Shown here piece by piece: positions 4,746 through 6,611 of a stretch of 6,611 nt of DNA (the stretch's first letter is position 1; every line of letters begins with the position of its first letter). A program made the translations under genes and the position numbers. Source of the stretch: Candidatus Methanophagales archaeon (lineage in GTDB: Archaea > Halobacteriota > Syntropharchaeia > Alkanophagales > Methanospirareceae); contig JAUWVD010000065.1 of assembly GCA_030617585.1 (NCBI GenBank), forward strand, positions 1 to 6,611, read 5' to 3'. Below the pieces are notes generated by a model. That model was not told the DNA's origin and did not search any database. It saw only the letters and a program-made list of their open reading frames with translations.

Positions 4746-6443
4746 ATGTCGCCACAAGAAGATAACCCTCTGATTGTACAAAGTGACAAGACAATCTTGC
4801 TTGAGGTAGATAACTCAAGGTATGAAGATGCAAGGGACACAATAAGTGGGTTCGCCGAGCTGATAAAAAGCCCTGAACACGTCCACACGTATAAAATAAC
4901 GAATCTTTCTCTTTGGAACGCAGCCGCATCGGGTATGGCAGCTTCGCGTATCATCGCGGCTTTGGAAGCTTATAGCAGGTATGCAGTACCGGAGAATGTC
5001 ATTATAGATATAGAGGATTACGTATCGCGATATGGGCGATTGAAGCTGAAGATGTTGGATGGGTCAGTCGTGCTGCAAAGCGATGATGAGATATTGATGA
5101 AAGAAGTAATGCGGAACAAGAAAGTCCAGAGTTATCTTACAGAGGAGCAGATAGATGCGCGAACGGTAGTAGTTGCGTTAGGAGCAAGGGGCTATATAAA
5201 GAAAGCACTCACGGATATTGGCTTCCCGGCTGAGGACCTCGTAGGATATGTAAAGGGCGAGTTTTTACCCATAACACTTCTGGATACTACAAGAAAAGGA
5301 TTATCGTTCTCTTTGCGGAAGTATCAATTAGAAGCCGTTGATTCGTTCTATGCCGGTGGTAGTGCCGCAGGTGGTAGTGGGGTGGTAGTGCTGCCTTGTG
5401 GTGCGGGTAAGACCGTAGTAGGGATGGGAGTCTTGGAAAAATTGGATACCAATACACTTGTTATTACTACCAGCACGGTTGCTTCACGGCAGTGGCGAGA
5501 TGAACTGCTGGATAAAACCGATTTGGATGGAGAAATGGTAGGGGAATACAGTGCGGAACGGAAAGAGATAAAACCGATAACTATTGCAACATATCAAATT
5601 ATCACTTATAGACCGCGGAAATCGGATGAAGATGCATTCCCGCATTTCTCGCTCTTTAACGAGCGGAACTGGGGCTTGATCATATATGACGAGGTGCATA
5701 TGCTTCCGGCACCCGTTTTCCGAGTGACTGCGGAGTTACAGGCAAGGCGGCGGTTGGGACTTACAGCTACGCTAGTGCGTGAGGATGGTAAGGAGCGCGA
5801 TGTGTTTTCGCTTATAGGGCCGAAGAAATACGATGCGCCCTGGAAAGAGTTGGAGGCGCAGGGCTGGATAGCGGAAGCGGTTTGTAATGAGATAAGGCTG
5901 AAAATGGATGATGAACTCAGGTTGCAATACGCACTCGCAGCCGATAGGAACAAACATCGTATAGCTGCGGAGAACCCGCGTAAATATGATATAACGAGGC
6001 GGATAGTAGAATATCATAGAAAGAAGGGCGATAGGATCCTGGTGATAGGTACGTATATAGAGCAGTTGGAGCGTGTGGCGGAGATGTTGGATGCGAAGTT
6101 ATTGACGGGCAAGACGCCAAACCGGGAACGAATGAAGTTGTATGATGCATTTAGAAGCGGTGAAATAGAGGTTATGGTAGTATCGAAGGTCGCGAATTTT
6201 GCTATTGATCTGCCCGATGCGAATGTAGCAGTACAGATCTCGGGCACTTTCGGGTCGCGTCAGGAGGAGGCGCAGCGGCTTGGGCGGTTACTACGACCGA
6301 AGGATGACGGTTCACCTGCTTTCTTCTATACGCTCGTTAGTAAAGACACAAAAGACCAGGATTTTGGTGCAAAGCGGCAGTTGTTCCTTACTGAGCAGGG
6401 TTACAGGTATCACATATCGGACGATTTTTCGGGTACCAAATAG
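4746..6443 (+). CDS. XPB/Rad25-type superfamily 2 DNA helicase, bacterial-type domain layout
   Basis: A 565-residue ATP-dependent 3'-5' DNA helicase of the XPB family. Residues 1-175 match the N-terminal domain of bacterial XPBs such as Mycobacterium tuberculosis XPB (PLIVQSDKT, PEHVHTYKIT, YSRYAVP). Helicase lobe 1 (about 188-375) has Walker A LPCGAGKT (216-223), DEVH (315-318), GLTATL (338-343) and the XPB-specific RED motif (Arg345-Asp347). Lobe 2 (about 412-535) has VVSKVANFAIDLP (478-490) and QEEAQRLGRLLRP (506-518). All catalytic motifs look intact. The role is inferred as DNA opening in repair or at promoters; bacterial-type XPB biology is poorly known. Classical archaeal XPBs are shorter (around 450 residues) and often beside bax1; no bax1 is seen here. 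An AGGS repeat (203-211) sits just before Walker A. The start is the first ATG after an in-frame TAG, with no Shine-Dalgarno. It is transcribed divergently from khtT. Confidence 0.93.
   Translation: MSPQEDNPLIVQSDKTILLEVDNSRYEDARDTISGFAELIKSPEHVHTYKITNLSLWNAAASGMAASRIIAALEAYSRYAVPENVIIDIEDYVSRYGRLKLKMLDGSVVLQSDDEILMKEVMRNKKVQSYLTEEQIDARTVVVALGARGYIKKALTDIGFPAEDLVGYVKGEFLPITLLDTTRKGLSFSLRKYQLEAVDSFYAGGSAAGGSGVVVLPCGAGKTVVGMGVLEKLDTNTLVITTSTVASRQWRDELLDKTDLDGEMVGEYSAERKEIKPITIATYQIITYRPRKSDEDAFPHFSLFNERNWGLIIYDEVHMLPAPVFRVTAELQARRRLGLTATLVREDGKERDVFSLIGPKKYDAPWKELEAQGWIAEAVCNEIRLKMDDELRLQYALAADRNKHRIAAENPRKYDITRRIVEYHRKKGDRILVIGTYIEQLERVAEMLDAKLLTGKTPNRERMKLYDAFRSGEIEVMVVSKVANFAIDLPDANVAVQISGTFGSRQEEAQRLGRLLRPKDDGSPAFFYTLVSKDTKDQDFGAKRQLFLTEQGYRYHISDDFSGTK
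5355..5390 (+). repeat. Three short direct repeats inside the helicase gene
   Basis: GGTGGTAGTG occurs exactly three times, at 5355-5364, 5370-5379 and 5381-5390, with start-to-start spacings of 15 and 11 nt. The first two copies are in the same frame and encode AGGSA-AGGSG; the third is out of register and encodes part of GVVVL. The pattern fits a 15-bp slippage duplication that adds five residues just before Walker A. Confidence 0.75.
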
Positions 6444-6449
6444 AAGGAA

Positions 6450-6481
6450 GAAATGGGCTTCATTTCCAGCTCGTAGTTTTT
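6450..6481 (+). terminator. Weak candidate terminator after the helicase gene
   Basis: GAAATG (6450-6455) and CATTTC (6461-6466) form a 6-bp AT-rich hairpin with a 5-nt loop, starting 7 nt after the helicase stop. A run of five T follows at 6477-6481. The gap of 10 nt between stem and T-run is too long for a bacterial-type terminator, but archaeal RNA polymerase can stop at short T-runs alone, so the region may end the helicase transcript. Confidence 0.3.
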
Positions 6482-6511
6482 GTACAAATCGCTGAGCGCT
6501 CGCAGAGTTCT

Positions 6512-6611
6512 ATGAGTATGTCAACGAACTCGGTGATTAGAAGGTATGAGTTTGAACATTATGAAGCTCCCGTTGATGTCGTTGAGTTGGTAGGGGGCAT
6601 CCACATCGTTG
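6512..6611 (+). CDS. Possible 5' end of an unrecognised gene, cut by window edge
   Basis: From ATG at 6512 the frame is open for 33 codons to the window edge, beginning MSMSTNSVIRRYEF and continuing with HYEAPVDVVELVGGIHIV. A second ATG at 6518 is an equal candidate start. The amino-acid mix (alternating hydrophobic and acidic residues) looks like ordinary soluble protein, but I recognise no family, and it does not resemble the start of Bax1, the nuclease often found beside archaeal XPB. No clear Shine-Dalgarno or TATA box precedes it. The fragment is too short to exclude chance. Confidence 0.35.
   Translation, partial: MSMSTNSVIRRYEFEHYEAPVDVVELVGGIHIV

Noticed and set aside
6494..6501. GAGCGCTC palindrome after the helicase gene
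   Set aside because: Eight bases only, no second copy noticed, and no gene arrangement suggesting an operator.
1..6611. CRISPR arrays, tRNA genes, insertion sequences, defence systems
   Set aside because: No regularly spaced repeats, no tRNA-like cloverleaf or TTCRANYC box noticed, and no transposase, recombinase or known defence protein among the frames.

Overview
The window looks like chromosomal DNA of a euryarchaeon. The best evidence is an archaeal-type SRP (7S) RNA gene entering at the left edge on the minus strand, with a TATA box at the right distance upstream. Other archaeal signs are a box-A element just ahead of a leaderless small gene and short or absent Shine-Dalgarno sequences at several starts. 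An anaerobic methane- or alkane-oxidising or methanogenic lineage would fit, but nothing here fixes the genus. All five genes from 1 to 4552 except the RNA are protein-coding, and everything in that stretch runs on the minus strand; the helicase gene and a possible partial gene at the right edge run on the plus strand.

Layout. 1-140: 5' part of the SRP RNA (Alu domain), continuing outside the window. 204-518: small cysteine-motif protein of unknown function with its own TATA promoter. 578-1678: KamA-family radical SAM enzyme with an intact [4Fe-4S] motif and likely PLP lysine, but with the lysine-binding aspartates of lysine 2,3-aminomutase replaced. 1679-1964: gene-free stretch with TATA-like boxes and a long interrupted inverted repeat. 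1965-2806: two-TM potassium channel with an RCK domain, broken by an internal deletion and frameshift into two overlapping frames. 2849-4069 and 4070-4552: khtU and khtT, a CPA2-type K+(cation)/H+ antiporter and its RCK_C regulatory subunit, directly abutting. 4553-4745: divergent intergenic region. 4746-6443: XPB/Rad25-type DNA helicase with the domain layout and wording of bacterial XPB. 6444-6611: weak hairpin, then a possible partial reading frame.

How it works together. khtT, khtU and the channel form a cation-efflux cluster transcribed in that order: a soluble sensor subunit, the antiporter and, originally, a gated K+ channel. The channel has lost most of its RCK Rossmann core, so its gating is probably gone. 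The KamA-like gene and the small cysteine protein have separate expression signals and no visible functional link to the transport genes. The helicase is transcribed away from the transport cluster and most likely serves DNA repair or transcription-coupled processes. No CRISPR array, insertion sequence or defence island is visible. The most notable points are the bacterial-type XPB in an archaeal setting, the altered substrate pocket of the KamA homologue and the decayed channel.
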